Source: Pseudomonadota bacterium
Lineage (GTDB): Bacteria; Pseudomonadota; Alphaproteobacteria; Puniceispirillales; Puniceispirillaceae
Assembly: GCA_027620495.1 (NCBI GenBank)
Contig: JAQCEA010000020.1
Coordinates: 1-34,216 of the forward strand
DNA length: 34,216 nucleotides
Reading direction: 5' to 3'
A program made the translations under genes and the position numbers. The notes beneath the pieces were generated by a model, which saw only the letters and a list, made by a program, of their open reading frames with translations, was not told the origin of the DNA and ran no database searches. How positions within the stretch are numbered: the stretch's first letter is position 1; every line of letters begins with the position of its first letter. Shown in pieces: positions 17,766-26,952 of this stretch.

Positions 17766-19220
17766 ATGGCTTTTGAACTGGCAGATATATTACCGGCGTT
17801 GCCTGAAATCATTTTGTCAGCGGTGGCGCTGGTGTTGGTTTTGGTAGCGGCCTATGGTGGTGATGGTGCGGCCAATGCGCGCAGGGTGGCGCATTTGACG
17901 CTGGCTGGCATTGTTCTAGCGGCGATAGCCTTGCTTTCTATGACGTCTGCACAATCCACTGCGTTTGGCGGTATGTTCCGTGCCGATGCCTTTGCCGATT
18001 ACATGAAATTGCTGGTGTTAATGGGCAGCTTTGCGGCGGTGTTCATGTCAGTGACGCCGCTTGAACGTGATGACATCAATAAACCGGAATTTTCCTTGCT
18101 TGTGATCTTGGCACTTGTTGGCATGATGCTGATGATTTCGGCAAATGATTTGATGTCATTATATATGGCGGTCGAGTTGCAATCCTTACCGCTTTATGTG
18201 GTGGCGGCGATGCGGACAAACTCGCTTCGCTCTTCTGAAGCTGGCCTCAAATATTTCCTGCTTGGGGCGCTGTCTTCAGGCATGTTGCTATATGGGGCGT
18301 CATTGGTTTATGGATTTGCCGGTACCACAAGTTTTGCTGGCATTGCCGCTGCTGTTTCTGAAACAGATTTACCAGCCGGGTTTATCATTGGTATGGTGTT
18401 TATGATCACGGGTATTGCCTTTAAAGTGTCGGCGGCGCCGTTTCATATGTGGACACCAGATGTCTATGAAGGGTCGCCTAGCCCGGTGACCGCGCTTTTT
18501 GCGATCGCGCCAAAGGTGGCGGCGATTGCGTTAATGCTACGATTAACCTATGGCGCCTTTGGCAGTATCGCGCTTGAATGGTCGCAGGTGATCATGGCGC
18601 TGTCTGTTGCTTCTATTGTGGTTGGCGCCTTGGGGGCGATCATGCAGAAAGATATCAAACGCATGATGGCCTATTCATCAATTGCGCATATGGGCTATGC
18701 GCTTGCCGGACTTGCCGCTGGTACGCATGAAGGCGCTTTTGGTGTTATGATCTATATGACCAGCTATGTATTTATGGGGGCTGGCACCTTTGCGATCATT
18801 TTATTGATGCGGCGTGACGGCCAGTCGGCAACACGTATAGCCGATTTGCGTGGATTGTCGAAAACCCAGCCGCTTTTTGCGCTTGGCTTGATGGTGATGA
18901 TGTTTTCGATGGCTGGTATTCCGCCATTGGCTGGCTTTTTTGGGAAATGGTATGTGTTTTTGGCAGCGGTCAATGCGGGGTTGGTACCGCTGGCCGTTAT
19001 CGGCGTGGTGATGAGTGTTGTTGGCGCGTTTTACTATTTGCGGATCATCAAGATCATGTATTTCGAAGATAGTGAAGCGCCACTAGACCAAGATGTGCCG
19101 CTTGCCAATAAATTGGTACTCGGCGTTTCAATGGCGGTGATTTTGTTGTTCTTTGCTGGGCTGAATTCGATCATGGACGCGGCGAACACAGCAACAATGG
19201 CGTTGATGGCACCATTTTAG
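17766..19220 (+). CDS. nuoN: NADH-quinone oxidoreductase subunit N
   Basis: A 484-residue, antiporter-like membrane subunit (ND2 type), the last of the 14 complex I genes. Conserved parts are YMAVELQSLPLYVVAAM, FHMWTPDVYEGSPSPVTA and MAYSSIAHMGYALAG. ATG 17766 with GGGGAA upstream is preferred to the adjoining GTG 17763. A 33-base gap after nuoM holds no terminator, and birA follows after 16 bases, so transcription probably continues. Confidence 0.98.
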   Translation: MAFELADILPALPEIILSAVALVLVLVAAYGGDGAANARRVAHLTLAGIVLAAIALLSMTSAQSTAFGGMFRADAFADYMKLLVLMGSFAAVFMSVTPLERDDINKPEFSLLVILALVGMMLMISANDLMSLYMAVELQSLPLYVVAAMRTNSLRSSEAGLKYFLLGALSSGMLLYGASLVYGFAGTTSFAGIAAAVSETDLPAGFIIGMVFMITGIAFKVSAAPFHMWTPDVYEGSPSPVTALFAIAPKVAAIALMLRLTYGAFGSIALEWSQVIMALSVASIVVGALGAIMQKDIKRMMAYSSIAHMGYALAGLAAGTHEGAFGVMIYMTSYVFMGAGTFAIILLMRRDGQSATRIADLRGLSKTQPLFALGLMVMMFSMAGIPPLAGFFGKWYVFLAAVNAGLVPLAVIGVVMSVVGAFYYLRIIKIMYFEDSEAPLDQDVPLANKLVLGVSMAVILLFFAGLNSIMDAANTATMALMAPF

Positions 19221-19236
19221 GTGACGGTCGGATGGC

Positions 19237-20004
19237 ATGACAGATAGCCAATGCTGGACACTTTCATGTCAGGACCGGGGAACTTCAACATCTGATTTGG
19301 CCAAGGCCGCGGCGCGTGAAGGTGCACCAGCGGGCAGTGCCTTTTTATTGGGTGAACAAACCGCAGGTCGTGGGCGTCAGGGCCGCCAATGGTCATCTCA
19401 ACCGGGCGGTATGTATGTGTCGGTATTGCTCTATCCATCACGCCCGGTAAACAGCTGGTTTGCCCTGTCTTTTGCGACAGCTCTGGCCATATATGATGTT
19501 GTAAAATTGCATTTGACAGAGCAGATTATCCAACATAATGCGAATTTGCCGATCCCGGCAATAGGGTTAAAATGGCCAAATGACGTGCTGGTAAATAACC
19601 GCAAGGTGGCCGGTATATTGCTAGAAGCACAAGGCGATAGCCTGATTATTGGCAGTGGGGTGAATATCGATTCCATTGCCCCTATTGATCAGAACCCACA
19701 TCCACCTATCGCTTTTGGTGATTTCCCCGGGATATTGCCGGGGCCAAAACAGCTAGCCGAAAGCTATTTGAAACGGTTGCAATTTTACTATGAATTGTGG
19801 GAACGAGATGGATTTGCGCCGGTGCGTGATTTATGGCTGGGCCAAGCACTGCATATGAAGCAGACCATATCAGTTCATGTGGCTGGCCAGAAAATCACCG
19901 GGATATGCAATGGATTGCTAGATGATGGCGGGTTGGTTTTACTTGATGAATCTGGCACAAGCCATCATATCACCACTGGGGATGTCGAATTGATTGGCAG
20001 GTAA
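19237..20004 (+). CDS. birA: Biotin--[acetyl-CoA-carboxylase] ligase (class I, no DNA-binding domain)
   Basis: A 255-residue enzyme that activates biotin with ATP and attaches it to carboxylase carrier proteins. The biotin/ATP loop GRGRQGRQW is at 44-52, KWPNDV at 112-117 and the RKVAGILLE strand follows at 122-130. The C-terminal domain is about 45 residues. The N-terminal helix-turn-helix of bifunctional BirA is absent, so it should not act as a repressor. Its position right after nuoN is a common alphaproteobacterial arrangement. Confidence 0.95.
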   Translation: MTDSQCWTLSCQDRGTSTSDLAKAAAREGAPAGSAFLLGEQTAGRGRQGRQWSSQPGGMYVSVLLYPSRPVNSWFALSFATALAIYDVVKLHLTEQIIQHNANLPIPAIGLKWPNDVLVNNRKVAGILLEAQGDSLIIGSGVNIDSIAPIDQNPHPPIAFGDFPGILPGPKQLAESYLKRLQFYYELWERDGFAPVRDLWLGQALHMKQTISVHVAGQKITGICNGLLDDGGLVLLDESGTSHHITTGDVELIGR

Positions 20005-20007
20005 CGG

Positions 20008-20787
20008 ATGCTTTTGGCAATAGATTGCGGCAATACAAATGTTGTGTTTGCCATTTATGACGGGGATGAACAGCGGGCAAGCTGGCGGATCAGTTCTGAC
20101 AGCCGCCGCAGCACTGATGAATATGTTGTCTGGCTGACCCAGTTGATGGCATTAAAAGATATCAAAGTGGGCGACATTACCGGGGTGATGATTGCCAGCG
20201 TGGTGCCAGATATCCAGCCTAAATTGGTGGCTTTGGCGCATCGCGGCTTTGATCTGGTGCCATTATGTGTTGATGATCCGGATGTGGATTTGGGCATTGC
20301 CATCAACATAGACAGGCCAGAACAGGCTGGTGCTGACAGATTGGTGAATGCGGTGGCGGCGGCGGCATGGCATAATTTACCAGCTATCGTTATTGATTTT
20401 GGCACAGCAACGACTTTGGATCTTATTGGCCCAAAGGGCGCTTATGAAGGCGGCGTTATCGCGCCGGGTGTTAATTTATCTATCGAAGCGCTATATATGG
20501 CGGCAGCGCGCCTACCGCGCATTGCGGTGAAACCATGGCGCACAGATATGCCTGTTCTTGGAACCGATACCATATCAGCAATGCAGTCTGGAGTATTTTG
20601 GGGCTATGTTGGGATGGTTGAAGGGTTGTTGGCGCGGTTGCGGCAAGGCTACGGGGCGGATTTGCCAGCAATTGCGACAGGCGGGCTGGCGCCACTTTTT
20701 GCTGATCATATCAACGGGCCGCTGATTGTTGATGCTGATCTAACTTTAAAAGGACTGGTGCGTATTCACGCACAGAATAAGATTTGA
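20008..20787 (+). CDS. coaX: Type III pantothenate kinase
   Basis: A 259-residue cytoplasmic enzyme for the first step of coenzyme A synthesis, of the ASKHA fold. Visible motifs are the phosphate-binding AIDCGNTNVVFAIYDG (Asp6), GADR at 108-111 with the catalytic Asp110, and DFGTATTLD at 130-138. CoaX enzymes need a monovalent cation and are not inhibited by CoA. It follows birA after 3 bases and abuts rnj with one base between. Confidence 0.96.
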   Translation: MLLAIDCGNTNVVFAIYDGDEQRASWRISSDSRRSTDEYVVWLTQLMALKDIKVGDITGVMIASVVPDIQPKLVALAHRGFDLVPLCVDDPDVDLGIAINIDRPEQAGADRLVNAVAAAAWHNLPAIVIDFGTATTLDLIGPKGAYEGGVIAPGVNLSIEALYMAAARLPRIAVKPWRTDMPVLGTDTISAMQSGVFWGYVGMVEGLLARLRQGYGADLPAIATGGLAPLFADHINGPLIVDADLTLKGLVRIHAQNKI

Positions 20788-20788
20788 C

Positions 20789-22465
20789 ATGACCTATTCG
20801 ACAAATGATTTGCTATTCGTGCCGCTTGGGGGGTCAGGCGAAATTGGTATGAATGTCAATTTATACCATTACCAAGATAGCTGGATTATGGTTGATCTTG
20901 GCATTTCATTTCCTGATGACAGCACCCCGGGCGTTGATGTCATTTTACCGGATTTGAAATTTATTGCCGAACGCCGTGAAAAATTGGCTGGGCTTATCTT
21001 AACGCATGGGCATGAAGATCATCTTGGGGCTATTCCATATCTGTGGTCGCAAATTGGCTGTCCGATTTATGGCAGCGCATTTACGCTGGCACTGCTTCGG
21101 CGTAAATTGACCGAATCGCATGGTGATTTTGATATTCCGCTTCATGAAATGGGGATGAACGCGCCGCGCCAGATTGGCGCCTTTGAAATTGAGATGATTG
21201 CGCTGAATCATTCAATTCCGGATCCAGCCGCGCTCGCGATACGGTCTGCTGCCGGTACAATCTTGCACACAGGTGACTGGAAATTTGATAAAGCGCCGGT
21301 ACTGGGTACAGATACCGATGCGACGCGGCTACGCGCTGTTGGGGACGCTGGCGTTTTGGCTATGGTTGGTGATTCAACAAATGCCATGATTAACGGGCGC
21401 ACCGGTTCGGAAAGTGAAGCGCAACAAGGGCTGACTGAGGCGATCGCGAAGGCAAGCGGGCGGGTAGCTGTTACCTGTTTTGCCAGTAATGTGGCGCGGA
21501 TACATTCAATTTGCATGGCGGCACAGGCCAATCAGCGTTCGGTAGCGATTGTCGGCCGGGCGCTCAATCGGGCAATTTCGGCGGCGCGTGAAGTTGGTTA
21601 TTTGAATGACCTTCCCGATTTTGTTCAAGAAAATGATATCGACCTTTTGCCGCCTGAATCGCTGGTTATTGTCTGTACCGGGACACAAGGTGAACCACGT
21701 GCCGCGATGGCGCGTATCGCCGCGGGTACGCATGAAACTGTCAGCCTGCAAGCAGGCGATACGGTGATCTATTCATCACGCCAGATTCCCGGTAATGAAA
21801 CTGCTATTGCACGGGTGCAGGATATGCTGATCCGGCGTAATATCAATTTGGTCACCGATCATGACGCGCCGGTGCATGTGTCTGGGCATCCATCACGCGA
21901 TGAAATGGTCGATATGTATGGGCTGGTTCGGCCAAAAATCGCCATACCTGTTCATGGTACAGCACGGCATTTACAGGCGCATGCCGAACTTGCCAAGGCG
22001 TGCCAGGTACAACAAACATTGCTTCCCGATAATGGCGCAATGATACGGTTGAACGGTTCTGAGGCGGCCATAATCGACAATGTGCATACCGGTGCCATGA
22101 CAAGTGAAAAAGGCAATATCATAGAATTGCAGTCAGATGTCTTGCGGTCGCGGCGGCGGATGTTGTGGAACGGCGTTGTGACCGTATCGGTTATTTTAAA
22201 TAAGTCAGGTCATCTTTGTGTGTTGCCTAGCGTGGCACAAACCGGCATTGGCGATGGTGCGGCGGCAAGTGATTTTGTCGCGGCGGCAACTTTGGCGGTT
22301 GAAGATGCGATTGAGGTGCTGGGTAAAACCGCACGACGCCAAGATGGTTCAGTTGAAGAAGTGGTATCACAGGCTGTTCGGCGTGTGGCGCGGTCTATGT
22401 TTGGCTTGCGGCCAATTACCCAGGTGCATATCATGCGGGTTGCTGAAGAGGATCTACGCGCATGA
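20789..22465 (+). CDS. rnj: Ribonuclease J
   Basis: A 558-residue metallo-beta-lactamase/beta-CASP ribonuclease that processes and degrades RNA in the cytoplasm, usually with both 5'-exonuclease and endonuclease activity. The zinc motif H73-G-H75-E-D77-H78 lies in LTHGHEDHLG. GDSTNAM, the beta-CASP segment, and the C-terminal zinc loop around PVHGTARHLQAH are present. Alphaproteobacteria commonly keep one RNase J, often in this place downstream of the nuo genes. Its stop overlaps the next ATG by 4 bases. Confidence 0.96.
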   Translation: MTYSTNDLLFVPLGGSGEIGMNVNLYHYQDSWIMVDLGISFPDDSTPGVDVILPDLKFIAERREKLAGLILTHGHEDHLGAIPYLWSQIGCPIYGSAFTLALLRRKLTESHGDFDIPLHEMGMNAPRQIGAFEIEMIALNHSIPDPAALAIRSAAGTILHTGDWKFDKAPVLGTDTDATRLRAVGDAGVLAMVGDSTNAMINGRTGSESEAQQGLTEAIAKASGRVAVTCFASNVARIHSICMAAQANQRSVAIVGRALNRAISAAREVGYLNDLPDFVQENDIDLLPPESLVIVCTGTQGEPRAAMARIAAGTHETVSLQAGDTVIYSSRQIPGNETAIARVQDMLIRRNINLVTDHDAPVHVSGHPSRDEMVDMYGLVRPKIAIPVHGTARHLQAHAELAKACQVQQTLLPDNGAMIRLNGSEAAIIDNVHTGAMTSEKGNIIELQSDVLRSRRRMLWNGVVTVSVILNKSGHLCVLPSVAQTGIGDGAAASDFVAAATLAVEDAIEVLGKTARRQDGSVEEVVSQAVRRVARSMFGLRPITQVHIMRVAEEDLRA

Positions 22466-22896
22466 TTGGCCGGATAAACCATATTGCAATTGCCGTGCCT
22501 GATGTGACGGCGGCAGCGCGGCAATGGGAAACCATGCTTGGGGCCACGGTAAGCGCGCCGCAGACATTGCCAGAACATGGTGTGCGTATCGTGTTTGTAA
22601 CGGCACCAAATGGCAAAGTCGAATTAATGGAACCTTTTGGTGAAGCCTCTCCAATCGCTGGGTTTTTGGCGCGTAATGAAAATGGTGGGATGCATCATAT
22701 TTGTTATGAGGTTGACGATATCGAGTCGGCAAGCCAGACGCTTCAGGCCGCTGGCGCGCGGGTTTTAGGCGATGGCACCGCCAAGATAGGCGCGCATGGC
22801 AACCCGGTGTTGTTTTTGCACCCTAAAGATTTTAACGGCACCTTGATTGAGCTTGAACAGGTTGCCGCAACTAGTGAACGCCCACAGGCAGAATAG
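22462..22896 (+). CDS. mce: Methylmalonyl-CoA epimerase
   Basis: A 144-residue VOC-fold enzyme that interconverts (R)- and (S)-methylmalonyl-CoA for the propionyl-CoA pathway. Metal ligands fit the family: His in INHIAIAVPD, His in GGMHHICYEVDD, and Glu in GTLIELEQV. LPEHGVRIVFV and NGKVELMEP are characteristic of this epimerase and separate it from glyoxalases. ATG overlaps the RNase J stop, so translation is probably coupled. Confidence 0.92.
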   Translation: MIGRINHIAIAVPDVTAAARQWETMLGATVSAPQTLPEHGVRIVFVTAPNGKVELMEPFGEASPIAGFLARNENGGMHHICYEVDDIESASQTLQAAGARVLGDGTAKIGAHGNPVLFLHPKDFNGTLIELEQVAATSERPQAE

Positions 22897-22909
22897 GGAA
22901 AATCGTTAC

Positions 22910-23146
22910 ATGGGGTTAGTATCTGGGCTGGTTGTCTATATTTTGCTTTGGTGGTGGGTGTTTTTGATGACGCTACCATTCGGGGCAAAGGTGCCTGACG
23001 TCATCGAAACAGGGCATGCGACATCAGCACCAGCCAAGCCAATGTTGTGGCGCAAAGCCGGAATAACCACGGTGATTGCCGGAATTTTGTTTGTGATTGT
23101 CTATTGGGTGATTGTGTCTGAATTCATCAGCCTCGATACAGCATGA
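22910..23146 (+). CDS. DUF1467-family small membrane protein
   Basis: A 78-residue protein with two membrane segments, at about 3-21 and 52-71. The motif WWWVFLMTLPFG followed by a short polar loop and LWRKAGITTVIA matches DUF1467, whose role is unknown and which commonly follows mce in alphaproteobacteria. ATG 22910 is chosen; an open frame from 22847 inside mce is not family-like. It is the last gene before an intrinsic terminator. Confidence 0.85.
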   Translation: MGLVSGLVVYILLWWWVFLMTLPFGAKVPDVIETGHATSAPAKPMLWRKAGITTVIAGILFVIVYWVIVSEFISLDTA

Positions 23147-23185
23147 CAAGTCCTGAACGGCAAAAAAGCTGTATAAAAAAGAAAA

Positions 23186-23210
23186 GCAAGGCTTTCGCCT
23201 TGCCTCTTTT
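23186..23210 (+). terminator. Intrinsic terminator of the nuo-birA-coaX-rnj-mce operon
   Basis: A 7-bp perfect stem GCAAGGC/GCCTTGC with loop TTTC, followed by CTCTTTT. A-rich sequence lies upstream. It begins 40 bases after the DUF1467 stop and is the first convincing terminator after the start of nuoA. Confidence 0.85.
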
Positions 23211-23304
23211 GCGCCGGTCTTATTGCCGATTGCGCGTCTCCCTAAACCCGGTTTTGGCAACCTGTTCCAAAAAAGCTAGTCAATTTTGTCAGGGTTGTCG
23301 ATAT

Positions 23305-23330
23305 AAAAAGCACATAATGATACGCTTTTT
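23305..23330. repeat. AAAAAGC/GCTTTTT dyad upstream of rpiB
   Basis: Perfect 7-base arms with a 12-base loop, followed by one more T. The stem is too AT-rich to be a convincing terminator, and it lies in the likely promoter region 70-100 bases before rpiB, so it may be an operator. Confidence 0.35.
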
Positions 23331-23401
23331 TGAACATTTATTTTAAAACATCCTGAAGACAAAGAAACAAACAAACACATACCGCCATCAAGGATAATGC
23401 C

Positions 23402-23851
23402 ATGACGATTTATTTTGCTTCCGATCATGCCGGAATCTCGCTCCGCCAGACTTTGTTGTCTTATGTACAGGCGGCCAGGCATGATGTTGTCGATCTGGGG
23501 ACAGAGGAAACAGCGTCGGTCGATTACCCGGATTTTGGCGTCAAGCTTGCGATGGCGTTAAAGCAGGATCATGAGGGGCGCGGCATCGCCATTTGTGGAA
23601 GCGGCATTGGCATTTCTATCGCGCTTAACCGGTTTTCATGGGTGCGTGCCGCACTTGTAAGCCAGCCTGAGGCAGCTGAATTGGCGCGCCAGCATAATGA
23701 CGCCAATGTTTTGGCTCTTGGCGAGCGGTTGATTACCGCTGAAACTGCCAAAGCATCGGTACAGAAATTCTTATCGACTGAATTTGAAGGCGGGCGGCAC
23801 CAGCGCCGTGTGGACAAATTATCGCACATTGTTGAAAGCGCGGCGAATTAA
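23402..23851 (+). CDS. rpiB: Ribose-5-phosphate isomerase B
   Basis: A 149-residue RpiB/LacAB-family sugar isomerase that interconverts ribose 5-phosphate and ribulose 5-phosphate in the pentose phosphate pathway. Motifs are SDHAG at 7-11, YPDFG, the catalytic Cys65 in CGSGIGISI, and ARQHNDANVLALGER with the conserved His and Asn. Length is typical. The gene precedes glyA by 154 bases. Its product feeds ribulose 5-phosphate to the downstream RibB domain, although separate promoters are likely. Confidence 0.95.
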   Translation: MTIYFASDHAGISLRQTLLSYVQAARHDVVDLGTEETASVDYPDFGVKLAMALKQDHEGRGIAICGSGIGISIALNRFSWVRAALVSQPEAAELARQHNDANVLALGERLITAETAKASVQKFLSTEFEGGRHQRRVDKLSHIVESAAN

Positions 23852-24005
23852 GGCATCGGGGCTTGGTATTTTCGTTGAAACGCTCTATGTTGACACAAAG
23901 TTTTAGTTTGCTGCGAAGATGGATTGGAAAATACCGCCAATACATCGCCAGCACTCATCTATTGAATATGCTAATGAATGATTATGCGCATGAGGAGTCT
24001 GCAAA

Positions 24006-25310
24006 ATGGATGACGCACGTAGCGTGAAAGACGCAATGACAATGACTGGCTTTTTCTCTGACCCGCTGGCCAAAACTGACCCGGAAGTTGCTGCTGCGAT
24101 TGCCGATGAATTGGTACGCCAGCAAGACCAGATCGAAATGATTGCTTCTGAAAATATTGTCAGTGTGGCTGTCATGGAAGCCCAAGGTTCCGTTCTGACA
24201 AATAAATATGCCGAAGGCTATTCTGGGCGCCGCTATTACGGTGGGTGCGAACATGTTGATGTTGTTGAAACGTTGGCCATTGAACGTGCGAAAAAATTAT
24301 TTGGTTGCAGCTATGTAAACGTGCAGCCGCATTCCGGTGCGCAGGCCAATCAGGCAGTGTTTTTGAGCTTGCTACAACCAGGCGACACAATTTTGGGCAT
24401 GTCACTTGCCGCAGGTGGGCATTTAACACATGGTGCCGCGCCAAATTTGTCAGGCAAATGGTTTAACGCGGTACAATATGGTGTGAGCGAAACCACCGCA
24501 CAGATTGACTTTGATGAATTGCAAAAATTAGCGGAACAGCATGAGCCAAAAATTATTTTGGCTGGCGGATCAGCCTATCCGCGCACGCTTGATTTTGCGG
24601 CATTCCGCAAGGTTGCCGATTCTGTTGGTGCGTATCTGATGGTGGATATGGCGCATATTTCTGGTCTTGTAGCGGCCGGGGTGCATCCATCACCATTGCC
24701 ACATGCAGATGTTGTTACGTCGACAACGCATAAAACCTTGCGGGCATCACGTGGCGGCCTGATTTTGACCAATGACGAAGCGCTTGGCAAAAAATTTAAT
24801 TCGGCTGTTTTCCCTGGATTACAGGGTGGGCCATTGATGCATGCCATTGCTGGCAAGGCCGTGGCCTTTGGTGAAGCATTAAAGCCTGAATTCAAAGCCT
24901 ATATCCAAACGGTTGCGAGCAATGCCAAAATTCTAGCGGAAACCCTGATAGACCGCGGTGTAGCCATTGTGTCTGGTGGCACTGACACGCATGTGGTTTT
25001 GGTCGATTTACGGCCAAAGGGCTTGACAGGTAACATCACCGAAGTTTCGCTTGAACATGCGGGTATCACCTGTAACAAAAATGGTATTCCGTTTGATCCG
25101 CAACCCCCAATGGTGACATCTGGGGTCAGATTGGGAACACCTGCAGGTACCACACGCGGCTTTGGCAATGATGAATTTGTGCAGATTGGTCACATGATTG
25201 GTGACGTGCTGGATGGATTGGCTGAAAATCCGGATGACAATAGCGCCGTTGAAGCACGGGTGCGTGAACAGGTGCGCAGCTTATGTCGGGCTTTCCCAAT
25301 CTATAAATAG
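24006..25310 (+). CDS. glyA: Serine hydroxymethyltransferase
   Basis: A 434-residue PLP enzyme that converts serine and tetrahydrofolate to glycine and methylene-tetrahydrofolate. The PLP lysine is K243 in [39 protein letters not shown] and [12 protein letters not shown] are also conserved. GAGGAG lies about 8 bases before ATG 24006. A perfect -35 hexamer, TTGACA, occurs at 23890-23895 in the upstream gap, but no good -10 is visible at proper spacing. I see no glycine riboswitch in that gap. Confidence 0.98.
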   Translation: MDDARSVKDAMTMTGFFSDPLAKTDPEVAAAIADELVRQQDQIEMIASENIVSVAVMEAQGSVLTNKYAEGYSGRRYYGGCEHVDVVETLAIERAKKLFGCSYVNVQPHSGAQANQAVFLSLLQPGDTILGMSLAAGGHLTHGAAPNLSGKWFNAVQYGVSETTAQIDFDELQKLAEQHEPKIILAGGSAYPRTLDFAAFRKVADSVGAYLMVDMAHISGLVAAGVHPSPLPHADVVTSTTHKTLRASRGGLILTNDEALGKKFNSAVFPGLQGGPLMHAIAGKAVAFGEALKPEFKAYIQTVASNAKILAETLIDRGVAIVSGGTDTHVVLVDLRPKGLTGNITEVSLEHAGITCNKNGIPFDPQPPMVTSGVRLGTPAGTTRGFGNDEFVQIGHMIGDVLDGLAENPDDNSAVEARVREQVRSLCRAFPIYK

Positions 25311-25321
25311 TGTGTACACTC

Positions 25322-25350
25322 GCGCCCAACGCTAGATATAGATTGGGTGC
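25322..25350 (+). repeat. Hairpin between glyA and nrdR
   Basis: GCGCCCAA at 25322-25329 can pair with TTGGGTGC at 25343-25350 (8 pairs, one G-U) around a 13-base loop. It sits 5 bases before the nrdR ATG, where the ribosome site should be, and no strong ribosome site is visible. It is preceded by the palindrome GTGTACAC at 25312-25319. Confidence 0.45.
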
Positions 25351-25355
25351 CGATC

Positions 25356-25808
25356 ATGATTTGTCCGTTTTGTGGAAATGAAGACACGCAGGTAAAGGAC
25401 TCGCGGCCAGCTGAAGACGGGGCCGCGATCCGTCGGCGGCGCCTCTGCGGTAAATGCGAGGCGCGATTTACCACCTTTGAACGTGTCCAACTTCGTGAAA
25501 TCACCATCGTAAAACGAAATGGCCGCAGGTCTATTTTTGACCGTGACAAGCTGGAACGCTCTTTTGAAATTGCGTTACGCAAGCGTGATGTTGATACAGA
25601 GGATGTGGCACGGGCCATAAATGAGATTGTGCGCAAGCTAGAAAGCTATGCTGACGGTGATGTGCCGAGCGAGAAAGTCGGCGAATTGGTTATGTCCTCG
25701 CTCCATACCCTCGATCAAGTCGCCTATGTGCGCTACGCTTCTGTTTATCGCAATTTCCGCGAGGCCAAAGATTTTGAAGCCTTTGTCGAAAAGGAGCTTG
25801 GTGAATAG
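25356..25808 (+). CDS. nrdR: Transcriptional repressor NrdR
   Basis: A 150-residue repressor of ribonucleotide reductase genes. The N-terminal zinc ribbon has C3 and C6 in CPFCG and C31 and C34 in CGKC, with the basic RRRR between them. The ATP-cone domain, sensing ATP/dATP, covers about residues 46-136 and includes [15 protein letters not shown] and [16 protein letters not shown] 25356 gives the family start (M-x-CPFCG); an in-frame GTG at 25347 lies inside a hairpin. It overlaps ribD by 8 bases. Confidence 0.95.
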   Translation: MICPFCGNEDTQVKDSRPAEDGAAIRRRRLCGKCEARFTTFERVQLREITIVKRNGRRSIFDRDKLERSFEIALRKRDVDTEDVARAINEIVRKLESYADGDVPSEKVGELVMSSLHTLDQVAYVRYASVYRNFREAKDFEAFVEKELGE

Positions 25809-26943
25809 CGCCGTGTCTGTGCCAGCTGAAACTGATAAACGCTGGATGCGGGCAGCCGTTGCACAATCTCGCCATGCCGAGGGACGGACAAAAAGCAACC
25901 CACCGGTTGGCTGTGTGATTTTAGATAAATCTGGTCGTCTTTGTGCGGCGGCGCATACCGGCATCGGCGGCGTGCCGCATGCCGAAACGCAAGCGCTTGA
26001 TATGGCCGGTAAATCAGCAAAGGGCGGCACCGTCTATGTCACTCTTGAACCTTGCGCGCATCATGGAAAAACACCGCCATGTATCGACGCGCTTATCGCC
26101 GCAGGTGTGGCGCGCATTGTTGTGGCGGTGGGCGACCCTGACGCACGGGTTAATGGCCGCGGGTTGGAAATGGCGCGGGCGGCCGGTATCGAGGTAAATC
26201 TTGGTGTTGAATCCGTTGCCACCATGGCTGTTCTTCATGGATTTTTGCGGCGTATTTCTGCTGGCAAGCCCTATGTCTGGTTGAAAACAGCAGCATCGCT
26301 TGATGGGAGGATTGCCTTATCTGACGGCAAAAAACGCTGGCTCACTGGCGATCCAATGCGGTATTTTGTACATGAATTGCGAAGCCGTTGTGACGCGCTG
26401 TTGACAGGCATTGGTACGATCCTTGCTGATGACCCGGAACTGACCTGCCGCGCCCCGGCCGGCGATTCTGATAGCCCAGTAGTGTTTGTTCTTGATAGTC
26501 AGCTTCGCACGCCGCCTAACGCGCGCCTCTTTGGCAAGGGGCAACGCAAGGTGACGCTGTTCTGCACGGAATCAGCACCAAAGGAGCGATTTATCACACT
26601 GCAAAAAACCGGCGCGACGGTCATAATATTGCCGACTGATTCACAAGGCCAGCTTGATCTGCATGCGGTATTAAACCATCTTGGCACCATTGGCATTAAC
26701 ACAGTTTTGGTGGAAGCTGGTACCGGCGTTACCACGGCCATGCTGGGGGCGGGGCTGGTTGATAAAATTTACTGGACTCAATCACAGCATATTTTGGGGG
26801 CTGACGCCCGGCCAGTTGTGGGGCCGTTCAAGTTGGTAGCAATGCCGCCACAAAACCTATATACCCAGTTAACCTCATCATGGATTGGGCAAGACCAGTT
26901 ACGGGTTTTTGTCCGAGATGTTAACCAAGACAAAACAGGGTAG
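25801..26943 (+). CDS. ribD: Bifunctional riboflavin deaminase/reductase RibD
   Basis: A 380-residue enzyme for the second and third steps of the GTP branch of riboflavin synthesis. The N-terminal deaminase has the zinc site H60-A-E62 in PHAETQAL and C85 and C94 in [11 protein letters not shown]. The C-terminal reductase starts near residue 160 with [18 protein letters not shown] and includes [17 protein letters not shown]. The start is taken as GTG 25801, four bases after AAGGAG and inside the end of nrdR; GTG 25813 is an alternative. Confidence 0.94.
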   Translation: MNSAVSVPAETDKRWMRAAVAQSRHAEGRTKSNPPVGCVILDKSGRLCAAAHTGIGGVPHAETQALDMAGKSAKGGTVYVTLEPCAHHGKTPPCIDALIAAGVARIVVAVGDPDARVNGRGLEMARAAGIEVNLGVESVATMAVLHGFLRRISAGKPYVWLKTAASLDGRIALSDGKKRWLTGDPMRYFVHELRSRCDALLTGIGTILADDPELTCRAPAGDSDSPVVFVLDSQLRTPPNARLFGKGQRKVTLFCTESAPKERFITLQKTGATVIILPTDSQGQLDLHAVLNHLGTIGINTVLVEAGTGVTTAMLGAGLVDKIYWTQSQHILGADARPVVGPFKLVAMPPQNLYTQLTSSWIGQDQLRVFVRDVNQDKTG

Positions 26944-26952
26944 TGTTCGTCT

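Noticed and set aside
23143-23346. A 67-residue plus-strand frame after DUF1467
   Set aside because: It runs through the intrinsic terminator and has no ribosome site or recognisable pattern.
23852-24005. A glycine or other riboswitch before glyA
   Set aside because: I cannot find the conserved paired core of a glycine aptamer, and the spacer is short and AT-rich without consistent stems.
25700-25801. An FMN riboswitch ahead of the rib genes
   Set aside because: ribD starts inside nrdR, so there is no leader, and no FMN aptamer motif is seen.
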